Positions 27,934 through 34,724 of a stretch of DNA of 35,354 nt are shown here, piece by piece. The stretch is from a virus. Each line of letters opens with the position of its first letter. The first letter of the stretch is position 1. The translations under genes were made by a program, and so were the position numbers. Under the pieces are notes generated by a model. The model was not told where the DNA came from. It worked only from the letters and a program-made list of their open reading frames with translations, and searched no databases. The stretch covers positions 1 to 35,354 of IMG/VR virus record IMGVR_UViG_3300005663_000131; one strand, 5' to 3'.

Positions 27934-28271
27934 TGGTGACCTACGGCGATTGGGTTAGCGTCGCCCGAAGCGAGCGGTACGCGATTCGTGACGCCGTCGT
28001 CGGCCCCTACACGGTCTCCGAGACGCTGCTCTGGCACGGCCAGTCGACTCGAGGGCACGAGCACGAGCGCGACGAGGTGTACTACTTCATCAGCGGCTAC
28101 GGCCGCATGATCGTGGGCGAGAAGTCGATCGATACCCCGTGGGGCTCGGTCGTCTACGTCGGGCCGAACGAGTATCATCGCGTCGAGAATATCGGCGGAG
28201 TTCAACCCCTCCGCTTCCTCTCGTTCTTCGTCGGCGAGCCCGGGCGACCGGAGGTAACGAGCGATGACTAA
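27933..28271 (+). CDS. cupin-domain protein
   Basis: A 112-residue protein, ATG 27933 overlapping the previous TGA by one base. It shows both cupin motifs: RGHEHERDEVYYFISGYGRM (H42-x-H44-x3-E48 and the closing glycine) and VVYVGPNEYHRVEN (P-x3-H82-x3-N). These residues make a single metal site in a small double-stranded beta-helix, as in sugar-phosphate isomerase-like cupins. It is short and single-domain. A cupin between terminase and portal is unusual. It could be a metabolic gene or a structural variant of the fold. It overlaps the portal gene by 8 bases, so it is made together with head proteins. Confidence 0.85.
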   Translation: MVTYGDWVSVARSERYAIRDAVVGPYTVSETLLWHGQSTRGHEHERDEVYYFISGYGRMIVGEKSIDTPWGSVVYVGPNEYHRVENIGGVQPLRFLSFFVGEPGRPEVTSDD

Positions 28272-30132
28272 CGGCGGCGCCCCCGCGCTCACGCTCGACG
28301 ACCTGACCCCCACCGATACGAAGGCGCTCGCCGACCCGGGCGTGATCGACGCGATCCGCCGGTCCGTCCGCCGCTCGGTGATCCAACCGGAGATCTCGAC
28401 GACCGTCCCCGGTGCGGTCGGGGGCGATCTCTCGTCGCTCTTCTTCACCGCAGCCCAGGCCGACGGCATCACCCGGTGGGGCGTCAACCCGACGATTCGC
28501 GACCGTCAGCTCCGCCTCTTCTACCCGACCGAGTCGGTCCTCAACTCCGCCTTCTCCTCGGTAATCGCTCGCAACGCGGCGTTCGACTGGGCGCTCAACG
28601 GGCCCGACCTCCAGGTCGACGCCACCTACGATCTCCTGCACAGCGCGAACCGCGGCGCCGGCTGGACCGACTTCGTCACGAAGCTCTCGACCGACCTCTA
28701 CACGCAGGACAAGGGCGCGTTCGTCGAGATGATCCGGACGGCCGACAGCGCCGCGGCGCCGACGATCGGTATCCAGACGCTCGACGCCGCTCGCTGCTTC
28801 CATACCGGCGACCCCGAGACGCCCGTCGTCTACGTCGACCGCAAGGGGAAGTGGCACCAGATGCGGTGGTTCCAGGTCTTCACGATCGCCGAGATGCCGG
28901 CGCCGCACGAGCAGCTCTACGGGCTCCAGTACTCGGCGCTCACCCGCGTGATGCGCGCCGCGCAGATCTTCCGCAACATCCAGATCTACCTCGACGAGAA
29001 GACGGGCGGCCGGCACACGCGGGCGATCCAGATCGTCGGCGGCGTCGAGGCCGACCGGATCGAGGCCGCGCTTCGGCTCATCAACGGACGCGACGACGCC
29101 TCTGGCCTCGAGCGGTTCGGGCAGATCCCGATCGTAACGTCGCTCAACCCCACGATCGCCCCCTCGGTCGTGACGGTCGAACTCGCCTCTCTGCCGGACA
29201 ACTTCAAGACGGAGGAGGCGTTCAAGCAGTACCTCACGACGATGGCGCTCTCGCTGCTCGTCGACTTCCAGGAGCTCGCGCCGCTCCCGGGCGGCAACCT
29301 CGGGACGTCGGCGCAGTCGGAGATCCTCCACCTCAAGTCGCGCGGCAAGGGCCCGGCGCTCTGGATGAAGCTGATCGAGCAGAAGCTCAACTTCCACGGC
29401 GTGATCCCCCGCGACGTCACGTTCGAGTTCGACGAGACCGACGTCGAGGCGGACGAGGCGATCGCCGAGGTGCGGAAGACGCAGGCCGAGACGCTCAAGG
29501 TCCTCACCGAGGCCGGCATCGTCGACGTCGAGGGCGCGCGGCAGATCGCGGTCGACGACACGCTCATCCCTCAAGAGCTCTTCGACGCGATGGAGCAGCG
29601 CGACCTCACGGCAGAGCCGCGTCGCTCGACCGACAAGCGCCGCCCGGAGAACGAGGGGCGCGACGCGCCGAAGGAGGGGGACGAGACGCTCGAGGAGGGC
29701 GACGGCACGAAGTCGCTCGTCGACCGGCTGCTCGCGGGGACGAAGGAGGAGGGCACGACGACGGTCCGCGACGTCCTGATCTCCCGCCTCCACCGGGCGT
29801 TTACCACGGCGGCCGACGACATGCGCGGGCTCGACGTGATGAACACCGAGGAACGGATCGCCGTCTCGGGTCTCGTCGGGAAGGTTCTCGACAGCGCCGA
29901 GGACATCCTCTCCGAGGGCGCGCGGGAGGTGATGGAGCGCAACCTCGAGCGCGACGACCTCCGCGTCGTGATCGGCGCGAAGGAGGAGGACCCCGACCGC
30001 GCCGGCCCGGAGGACGAGCGGCTCGACCTCGAGGCCGAGGTCGCCGGCGTCGTGAAGGTTGAGGCGCTCGACCGGATGCGCCGCAGCCTGCGGGGCCGGC
30101 TCGAGGACGAGTTGCGCGAAGGGAGCGACTGA
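28264..30132 (+). CDS. portal protein
   Basis: A 622-residue protein, ATG 28264 with GGAGGT 8 bases upstream. Recognisable portal features are RLFYPTESVLNSAFSSVIAR near 80-100, a wing and strand part with QTLDAARCFHTGDPE, YGLQYSALTRVMRAAQIFRN near 220-240, then SLPDNFKTEEAFKQYLTTMA and LPGGNLGTSAQSEILHLKSR near 342-360. The C-terminal ~180 residues are highly charged (RRPENEGRDAPKEGDETLEE), longer than usual. They end in helices that may extend into the head or carry an assembly function. Twelve copies would form the vertex through which DNA enters. It overlaps the next gene by one base. Confidence 0.88.
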   Translation: MTNGGAPALTLDDLTPTDTKALADPGVIDAIRRSVRRSVIQPEISTTVPGAVGGDLSSLFFTAAQADGITRWGVNPTIRDRQLRLFYPTESVLNSAFSSVIARNAAFDWALNGPDLQVDATYDLLHSANRGAGWTDFVTKLSTDLYTQDKGAFVEMIRTADSAAAPTIGIQTLDAARCFHTGDPETPVVYVDRKGKWHQMRWFQVFTIAEMPAPHEQLYGLQYSALTRVMRAAQIFRNIQIYLDEKTGGRHTRAIQIVGGVEADRIEAALRLINGRDDASGLERFGQIPIVTSLNPTIAPSVVTVELASLPDNFKTEEAFKQYLTTMALSLLVDFQELAPLPGGNLGTSAQSEILHLKSRGKGPALWMKLIEQKLNFHGVIPRDVTFEFDETDVEADEAIAEVRKTQAETLKVLTEAGIVDVEGARQIAVDDTLIPQELFDAMEQRDLTAEPRRSTDKRRPENEGRDAPKEGDETLEEGDGTKSLVDRLLAGTKEEGTTTVRDVLISRLHRAFTTAADDMRGLDVMNTEERIAVSGLVGKVLDSAEDILSEGAREVMERNLERDDLRVVIGAKEEDPDRAGPEDERLDLEAEVAGVVKVEALDRMRRSLRGRLEDELREGSD

Positions 30133-30284
30133 TGGATAGGACGGCGACAACGATCGAGGCTGCGTGGCAGGAATACGGCCGAACCACGATCGGCGGTGCC
30201 GAATGGAATTATATGTCCCTAGCCGAACGGGAGTGGGCCGAATTGTCGTTCAAGGCTGGATACGCCGCCGCCGGTGGCCGATGA
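30132..30284 (+). CDS. small hypothetical protein
   Basis: A 50-residue protein from ATG 30132, overlapping the portal stop by one base and ending in TGA 30282-30284, which overlaps the next ATG. It has TTIEAAWQEYGRTTIGGAEW, a helix, then LAEREWAELSFKAGYAAAGG, and resembles many tiny phage proteins with an aromatic helix. Its GC is lower than that of neighbours. No function is known. Confidence 0.6.
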   Translation: MDRTATTIEAAWQEYGRTTIGGAEWNYMSLAEREWAELSFKAGYAAAGGR

Positions 30285-30526
30285 CGACTAAGCCGATGGC
30301 CGATCAGTACCGGGATATCGAGACCCGTCGCGACGTCGACCGTCAGGCCGACTTCACGGTCGGGAACTGTGCCCGCTGCGGGGACGATCACGAGGGGCTC
30401 TCCGTCGTAACGTTCTTCCGGCCGATCGAGGACCACGAGGACGGCTTCGAGTGGATATGGTGGGCCGAGTGCCCGACGACGGGCGACCCGATCCTAATCT
30501 GCGAGAAGCCGAAGGAGGCCGACTGA
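30281..30526 (+). CDS. small zinc-ribbon-like protein
   Basis: An 81-residue protein, ATG 30281 overlapping the previous stop as ATGA. NCARCGDDHEGL is a CxxC-type site and the later AECPTTGDPILICEKP supplies two more cysteines, a likely zinc ribbon. Between them lies a strand block (VVTFFRPIEDHEDGFEWIWW). No function is known. It is coupled to the next gene by one base. Confidence 0.65.
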   Translation: MTTKPMADQYRDIETRRDVDRQADFTVGNCARCGDDHEGLSVVTFFRPIEDHEDGFEWIWWAECPTTGDPILICEKPKEAD

Positions 30527-30891
30527 TGGACGCCGAGCTACGTGTAAAGGAACTCGAGCACCACTTCGGGAGGATCGCGATCGAGGTCGGGAAGATTCAG
30601 GGCGACCTCATGCTCTATCGAGGGGAACACCCCGACGAGAGCTACGAGAAGCTCGAGGACGATCCGCTCTTCATGATCGGCGTCGACGCGGCTCGGATTA
30701 TGACCGCCGCCGTCGCCATACGAAACGATCGGTGCGAACATCCAGACTCAGAGACGTTCGAGTGCGTCCACGAGTGGAGCGAAGGCGCGTTACTCCCGAT
30801 CCGGAGCTGCGATCTCTGTTGGCTCGAGGAGCCGAGTACGCTCGACCCCGACTTACCGGAGGGCAAGCGCCTACATCGTGCCCCCGCCTAA
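30526..30891 (+). CDS. hypothetical protein with C-terminal Cys/His cluster
   Basis: A 121-residue protein, ATG 30526 overlapping the previous stop by one base. Residues 1-65 are helical (LRVKELEHHFGRIAIEVGKI, DPLFMIGVDAARIMTAAVAI). Residues about 70-100 have RCEHPDSETFECVHEW and SCDLCW, a probable zinc site. No family is recognised. Its 3' end overlaps the Mu gpF-like gene by 14 bases. Confidence 0.65.
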   Translation: MDAELRVKELEHHFGRIAIEVGKIQGDLMLYRGEHPDESYEKLEDDPLFMIGVDAARIMTAAVAIRNDRCEHPDSETFECVHEWSEGALLPIRSCDLCWLEEPSTLDPDLPEGKRLHRAPA

Positions 30892-31492
30892 GCTCGTCAC
30901 CCCGGTCGTCGACGACGCCGGGTTCTGGGTCCGGCTCGGTGAGGAGATTAAGCCGAAGATCCGGCCGCTCTTCCGCGACCTCTTCATCGAGGGCGCGATC
31001 GCCGGCGGCGACGCCGACCCCGTCGTCGCGACGAAGGACGTCGCGCTCGACCTCGACGCGATCAACGATATCGCCGACGACCTCATCGCCAACTACACCG
31101 ACGAGTGGTGGGCGCAGATCGAGCAGACGACGCGCGAGCGGCTCCGCGCCGCGATCGCCGAGGCCCGCGAGCTCGGGCTCGGCGCGGAGTTCGTCGCTCG
31201 AGAGATCGCCCCGCTGTTCGGCGAGACGCGCGCCGTCCTGATCGCCGTGTCGGAGGTGACGAACCTCTTCGGCCAGGGCGCGCAGGCGACGTACCGCGCG
31301 GCTGGCTTCCCGACGTGGATTTGGCGCACGGCGAACGACCCGGCGGTCGATCCGATCTGCGCGGATCTGGCGACCGAGTCGGAGGCGTCGCCCTTCCCGA
31401 TGAGCCGTGTCTTCGTCCGCGCCCACCCGCGCTGTCGCTGCTGGCCCGTCCCGGCCGGCCGCGCGGTGACGATGCCGTCGGCGGTGGCGTAA
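30878..31492 (+). CDS. head morphogenesis protein, Mu gpF-like
   Basis: A 204-residue protein, GTG 30878. The first ~120 residues are helical (GEEIKPKIRPLFRDLFIEGA, ADDLIANYTDEWWAQIEQTT). The conserved end is VSEVTNLFGQGAQATYRAAG, WIWRTANDPAVDPICADL near 148-165 and VRAHPRCRCWPVPA near 183-196. The latter (C...HPRCRC) is the signature of the phage Mu F-like family, minor head proteins needed for head assembly and found beside portals. Its start overlaps the previous gene, and a long non-coding block follows its stop. Confidence 0.88.
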   Translation: MPPPKLVTPVVDDAGFWVRLGEEIKPKIRPLFRDLFIEGAIAGGDADPVVATKDVALDLDAINDIADDLIANYTDEWWAQIEQTTRERLRAAIAEARELGLGAEFVAREIAPLFGETRAVLIAVSEVTNLFGQGAQATYRAAGFPTWIWRTANDPAVDPICADLATESEASPFPMSRVFVRAHPRCRCWPVPAGRAVTMPSAVA

Positions 31493-31508
31493 CCCGTCGA
31501 TCTCCGCC

Positions 31509-31525
31509 CCGTGGTAGAGTCACGG
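31509..31525 (+). promoter_or_regulatory. dyad around a TAGAGT box, candidate promoter of the RNA candidate
   Basis: CCGTG (31509-31513) and CACGG (31521-31525) flank GTAGAGT. TAGAGT could serve as a -10 box; the same box with CACGG next to it occurs at 11067-11077. No -35 is clear. Transcription from here would run through the structured region to the terminator at 31732-31756. Confidence 0.3.
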
Positions 31526-31756
31526 CGTCCGGAAGGCCGCACCGAAGCGCCGACGGACGGGAGCTCTCTCGAAGGGGCGTCCGGAGCGCGGGCAACCGCA
31601 ACCCAATGGGCGTAAAGGGGAGGGCCGAACGGCGACCCATCGTCGTTCCGAAGTGGCCGGGTCTTCGCAATAGTGCTCGGTACGGCGGCAGCGCTGCAGG
31701 CTGAAAAATACGTCAGAAACGCTAGCAGGACCCCCGGCTCGGTGGCCGGGGTTTTT
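31526..31756 (+). ncRNA. candidate structured non-coding RNA ending in an intrinsic terminator
   Basis: The 424 bases 31493-31916 hold no credible gene, the longest such block in the window. This part is rich in possible stems. CGTCCG (31526-31531) and CGTCCG (31578-31583) can each pair with CGGACG (31554-31559), so two hairpins exclude one another. The decamer GGCGTCCGGA occurs twice. Further on GCCG-AA-CGGC, CGAC-x5-GTCG and GCAGCGCTGC occur, and the region ends at a textbook terminator. A 32-residue frame (31606-31704) has no ribosome site. It could be a regulatory leader for the capsid operon or a free small RNA. I recognise no known riboswitch class. Confidence 0.4.
31732..31756 (+). terminator. 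intrinsic terminator
   Basis: CCCCGGC (31732-31738), loop TCGGTG, GCCGGGG (31745-31751), then five T. This is the only classic hairpin-plus-T-tract terminator in the window. It separates the terminase-portal operon from the protease-capsid operon, unless it is opened by antitermination. Confidence 0.85.
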
Positions 31757-31765
31757 GCTACCCGT

Positions 31766-31778
31766 CGATCACTGATCG
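31766..31778. promoter_or_regulatory. operator-like dyad CGATCA-C-TGATCG
   Basis: A perfect 6-bp dyad with a one-base centre, just after the terminator, followed by TGCTATCGT, which could be an extended -10 (TG-x-TATCGT). The arrangement suggests a repressible promoter for the downstream genes. Its GATCA matches the core of the iterons at 15609, but that is a short coincidence. Confidence 0.3.
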
Positions 31779-31823
31779 GTGCTATCGTCGGGCCCTCGGC
31801 GGCGTTGGAGCGGGCTCACTGCT

Positions 31824-31843
31824 CCGGCGGAAGCTTCCGCCGG
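31824..31843. repeat. perfect 20-bp palindrome
   Basis: CCGGCGGAAG is followed directly by its exact reverse complement. In RNA it would make a hairpin, and in DNA a two-fold protein site. GGAGC (31806-31810) and GCTCC (31821-31825) form another short stem that partly overlaps it. It lies 74 bases before the next gene. Confidence 0.6.
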
Positions 31844-31916
31844 GACCACGTTGCCCCGGACCTCGGCCGTTCTGGACTGGCGGCCGCGCGCCGGGGCTTC
31901 GTCGTATCATCGATGC

Positions 31917-32396
31917 GTGACCGTCAAGCTCACGATCGTCCCGCTCGTTCCGAAGCGCCTCGTCATCGACGTCGAGACGTTCGTCACCGACCTCGACCGC
32001 GAACTCGCGGTCAATTTCTCCGGTGCGGTGATCCGCGACATGACGATCTACCCCGCCGTGCGCCCCTGGTCGCGCGGCTTCCCGCGAAAAGGTCCCCGCC
32101 GCGGTGGTCGGCGGACGGGACGCTACGGTCGGGGCTGGCAGCTCAGAGTCCATCGCCGTGGGACGTTCGTCGAGGTGTCGAACCCCGTTTTCTACTCGGT
32201 CTTCGTCGGGGGGCCGAAGACGGGGGCGCGAGGGCGGCGCCAGGCGGCGTTCATGCGGCGTCGTGGGTGGCCCTCGATCGACGACTCGGTGAACAAGCGG
32301 TGGCCGCCGACGCGACGGGCCATCGTCCGCATCATCGCCGGCACGGGGCGGTCGAACCGCATCGCGCGCGCGCGCGCCGGACTCGCGCGGCTGTAA
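31917..32396 (+). CDS. putative head-tail connector / minor capsid protein
   Basis: A 159-residue basic protein. GTG 31917 gives VTVKLTIVPLVPKRLVIDVE, a helix (FVTDLDRELAVNFSGAVIRD), and a Lys/Arg/Gly-rich loop. Then come GRYGRGWQLRVHRRGTFVEV and SNPVFYSVFVGGPKTG, and a basic C-terminus. The pattern of helix, G-x-W-x-V strand and N-P-V-x-Y-x-x-x-V-x-G is typical of HK97 gp10-like or gpG-type head-tail completion proteins. No ribosome site is strong; an overlapping ATG 31913 lies in another frame. The position before the protease is a little unusual for this family. Confidence 0.6.
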   Translation: MTVKLTIVPLVPKRLVIDVETFVTDLDRELAVNFSGAVIRDMTIYPAVRPWSRGFPRKGPRRGGRRTGRYGRGWQLRVHRRGTFVEVSNPVFYSVFVGGPKTGARGRRQAAFMRRRGWPSIDDSVNKRWPPTRRAIVRIIAGTGRSNRIARARAGLARL

Positions 32397-32405
32397 GCAT
32401 CGCTA

Positions 32406-32417
32406 GGTCGCTATAGT
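32406..32417 (+). promoter_or_regulatory. putative promoter motif GGTCGCTATAGT
   Basis: TATAGT is a good -10 match and GGTCGC before it repeats the arrangement at 9825 and 11589. It starts 10 bases after the preceding stop and 98 before ATG 32504, so it could drive the small ChaB-like gene, the protease and the capsid gene. Confidence 0.4.
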
Positions 32418-32503
32418 AAGGCCGAGGAGATCGCCGTCGTCGGAGAACTCGTCGGCCTCTGATCCCTTGACACCGGCAACGCAAGGGGGTGAGACTCCCT
32501 CCG

Positions 32504-32659
32504 ATGCCGTTCTCCGGTCCGGGCGACCCGAGCCTCCCGACTCACGTCAAACGGCTGTCGGCGAAGCGTCGACGCCAGTGGGTCGCGGTGTGGAACTCGA
32601 CCTTCGACCGGGAGGGCGACGAGGGGCGAGCGTTCGCTGCGGCGAACTCCGCGGTCTAG
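32504..32659 (+). CDS. small ChaB-like phage protein
   Basis: A 51-residue protein, ATG 32504 to TAG 32657-32659. PSLPTHVKRLSAKRRRQWVA, then VWNSTFDREGDEGRAFAAAN, matches the small module often found next to or fused to phage prohead proteases: proline, helix, R-R-Q-W-V-x-V-x-N-S, helix with A-x-A-N. It resembles ChaB-type proteins. The role is unknown. A GGGGGTGAG lies 14 bases upstream, rather far for a ribosome site. The gap to the protease gene is 9 bases. Confidence 0.75.
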   Translation: MPFSGPGDPSLPTHVKRLSAKRRRQWVAVWNSTFDREGDEGRAFAAANSAV

Positions 32660-32668
32660 GAGGTCGAA

Positions 32669-34657
32669 GTGCCCGAGGACCAGCAGCCCGTCCAGACCGT
32701 CCCCTCGCTCGTCGACGGCCCCCGAGCCGCGGAGGATCCGCAACAGTCTGCGGATCCGACCGAGGCCGAGCTCCGCGCCGCGCTTGGTGGCGGCGACGGC
32801 ACGACGCTCGCAGATCTCGGAGTCGCCGTCGGCGGCTCGTCGCAGCCGGCCCCGGGCCCCGACGCCGTCGTATTCCGGAAGCCGACCACCGCAGACGTAC
32901 TCAGGATAGTCGCCGCCCTCGATCCCGCCGAGACGAAGGCCGTCGGCGCCAAGCACGGCGACGGCGACTTCATGCCCTTCCCCGTCACGAGCGTCGGGCC
33001 GTTCGGCGGCGCCGAGTCGTTCGCCGACTACGACGCGTGGAAGCAGGCGGTGGAGGTACAGGGCGAGGTCGACACGCTGACCTTCGCCTTCGATGGCCTC
33101 ATCTCGAACATCCGTAACGACCCGGAGCTCACGCTCGCGCAGAAGGCGACCAATATCGCCCTCGTTGCCGGTGAGCTCGGCCGGCGCGTCGAGGCCCAGA
33201 ACTCTTCGCACCTCGACGAGGACGAGAAGGCGCTCGACGAGCCCTCATCTGCGACGTTCTGGTTCCAGGCCGAAAACTTCTCGTTCACCTACGTCGATGA
33301 CCAGAAGGACTTCGCCCAGAAGGTCGCGACGAAGCGCGACCGCGGCGTCGAACTCAAGGCGTCGGACTTCGCCGACGTGCCCGATGCGACTAAGCCCGGC
33401 GGCTGGAAGCTGCCGCTCGTCACCGGTCGCTCGGGCAACTTCGACCTCGCGCGGATCGGCGACGCGATCACGGCGCTACAGCCCACCGGTTTCCGCGGCA
33501 ACCCCGTCCAACTCGGATCGCCGAAGGGTCGCGTGAAGTCGCGTATCCGTTCGGCGATCTCCCGAGCGTCCGGGCCGGCCGACCGCAAGAAGGCGCTGCT
33601 CGAACGCCTCGGGAAGGCGAAGGACGCGGGCGACCCCGGATCGCTCGTCGTCTTCAAGGACCGCGATGGGCGTCAGCGGTGGCTCACGATTCACTCGAAC
33701 GAATATGTCGACCGCGAGGGCGAGGCGTTCCACAAGGAGGCGCACGACGAGTTCGTCCGGTGGGTCGACACCGACAAGGCCGAGCGGATGCCCGAGCTCC
33801 GTGTCTTCCACGTCCCCGGCTCCGGCCTCGGCCGCGCGGACATCGTCGACCACACATCCGAGGGATTTATGATCGCCTCCGGCACGTTCTACCCGCAGAT
33901 GGAATACGTCGCGAAGGGGCTCGCCGAGCGCGACGACCTGGGCGTATCCCACGGATTCTGGTTCGACCCTGCCGCTTTTCACGGCGGCGTGTATCATCGA
34001 TATCGCTCGTTCGAGGTCTCGGTCCTGCCGAGGGATCGGGCGGCGAACGAGGCGACCGGCTTCATCGCCGGCAAGGAGGTTCCCATGCTGAACGAGGACA
34101 AGAAGGCCGAGCTCGTCGCCGTCGGTGGCGCGGCGTGGGCCGACGCCGTCGAGTCGGGACTCTCCGAGCTCGCGAAGGAGGCGGACGAGAAGGGCCTCCA
34201 GTACAAGGAGATCGAGACGCGCGTTCTCGCCGCGCTTACGCCGGCGAAGGAGAAGGCCGAGGGCGACCCTGCAGGAGGCCCCACGCCCGACCCGACGACC
34301 GTGAGGGTCGGGCTCGACGCGGTGATCGCGCCGATCGCGCAGGGCATGGCGGCGATCGCCGACACGGTGAAGACGATCGGTGCCGACGTGAAGGCGCAGG
34401 GCGAGCAGATCGCGGCCCTCAAGGAGGGCGACGACGAGAAGATCGCCGACGCCTTCCGGCCGCGCTTCGACCCGACGAAGGGGGCGCCCGCGTCGGAGGA
34501 CCCGAACAACGAACCGTCGGCCGAGGTGAAGGCGACGGTCGAGAAGTCGCTCGAGGGCGACGTCCCGGATTACCTCAAGCCCTACGTGAATAACGACGGG
34601 TCGCTCGCCGGCCTCAACGCCAACGTCACCCCGGTACCGGAGGGCATGCCCGCCTAG
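32669..34657 (+). CDS. prohead protease with long N-terminal region and C-terminal scaffold domain
   Basis: A 662-residue protein, GTG 32669 behind TAGGAGG. Residues 1-70 are Pro/Gly/Ala-rich. Residues about 70-330 form an extra region with ELTLAQKATNIALVAGELGR, DARFWFQAENF-like strands and basic RVKSRIRSAISRAS. The protease lies at about 330-465: HSNEYVDREGEAFHKEAHDE, LRVFHVPG, DLGVSHGFWF with His428, and RSFEVSVLPRDRAANEAT with Ser451. His and Ser in these settings are typical of HK97/herpes-assemblin-like prohead proteases. The rest (about 470-662) is helical, acidic and Lys-rich, like a scaffold. The protease trims scaffold and capsid proteins after head assembly. An internal start at 34085 may give scaffold alone. 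Confidence 0.8.
   Translation: MPEDQQPVQTVPSLVDGPRAAEDPQQSADPTEAELRAALGGGDGTTLADLGVAVGGSSQPAPGPDAVVFRKPTTADVLRIVAALDPAETKAVGAKHGDGDFMPFPVTSVGPFGGAESFADYDAWKQAVEVQGEVDTLTFAFDGLISNIRNDPELTLAQKATNIALVAGELGRRVEAQNSSHLDEDEKALDEPSSATFWFQAENFSFTYVDDQKDFAQKVATKRDRGVELKASDFADVPDATKPGGWKLPLVTGRSGNFDLARIGDAITALQPTGFRGNPVQLGSPKGRVKSRIRSAISRASGPADRKKALLERLGKAKDAGDPGSLVVFKDRDGRQRWLTIHSNEYVDREGEAFHKEAHDEFVRWVDTDKAERMPELRVFHVPGSGLGRADIVDHTSEGFMIASGTFYPQMEYVAKGLAERDDLGVSHGFWFDPAAFHGGVYHRYRSFEVSVLPRDRAANEATGFIAGKEVPMLNEDKKAELVAVGGAAWADAVESGLSELAKEADEKGLQYKEIETRVLAALTPAKEKAEGDPAGGPTPDPTTVRVGLDAVIAPIAQGMAAIADTVKTIGADVKAQGEQIAALKEGDDEKIADAFRPRFDPTKGAPASEDPNNEPSAEVKATVEKSLEGDVPDYLKPYVNNDGSLAGLNANVTPVPEGMPA
34085..34657 (+). 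CDS. internal in-frame start: probable separate scaffold protein
   Basis: Inside the protease gene, AAGGAGG (34073-34079) lies five bases before ATG 34085, in the same frame. This is the best ribosome site in the whole region. Translation from it would give 190 residues (LNEDKKAELVAVGGAAWADA...): helical, acidic, with a Pro/Thr-rich linker (GDPAGGPTPDPTT) and a final NVTPVPEGMPA. This is the size and make-up of a capsid scaffold. Phage lambda makes scaffold Nu3 in just this way from the 3' part of protease gene C. The site cannot be needed for the protease reading itself. Confidence 0.65.
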   Translation: MLNEDKKAELVAVGGAAWADAVESGLSELAKEADEKGLQYKEIETRVLAALTPAKEKAEGDPAGGPTPDPTTVRVGLDAVIAPIAQGMAAIADTVKTIGADVKAQGEQIAALKEGDDEKIADAFRPRFDPTKGAPASEDPNNEPSAEVKATVEKSLEGDVPDYLKPYVNNDGSLAGLNANVTPVPEGMPA

Positions 34658-34724
34658 CGGCGATGCCACGTAGAACGAGCGCCTCTTAGGAGAGGGGGGC
34701 ACCGCAGGACGAAGGAGTCCGCAC

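Noticed and set aside
28476-30062. 528-residue open frame on the plus strand
   Set aside because: Out-of-frame shadow of the portal gene, extreme Arg content, no motif.
28090-30150. 686-residue open frame on the minus strand
   Set aside because: It lies opposite the portal gene. In very GC-rich coding DNA antisense frames stay open by codon bias; its product is a run of Arg/Leu/Asp/Glu with no motif.
31606-31704. 32-codon frame in the non-coding block
   Set aside because: No ribosome site and overlaps the structured RNA candidate; codon use is not like that of the neighbours.
32360-32380. CG dinucleotide run near the end of the connector-like gene
   Set aside because: It is a run of Ala/Arg codons in frame and needs no other explanation.
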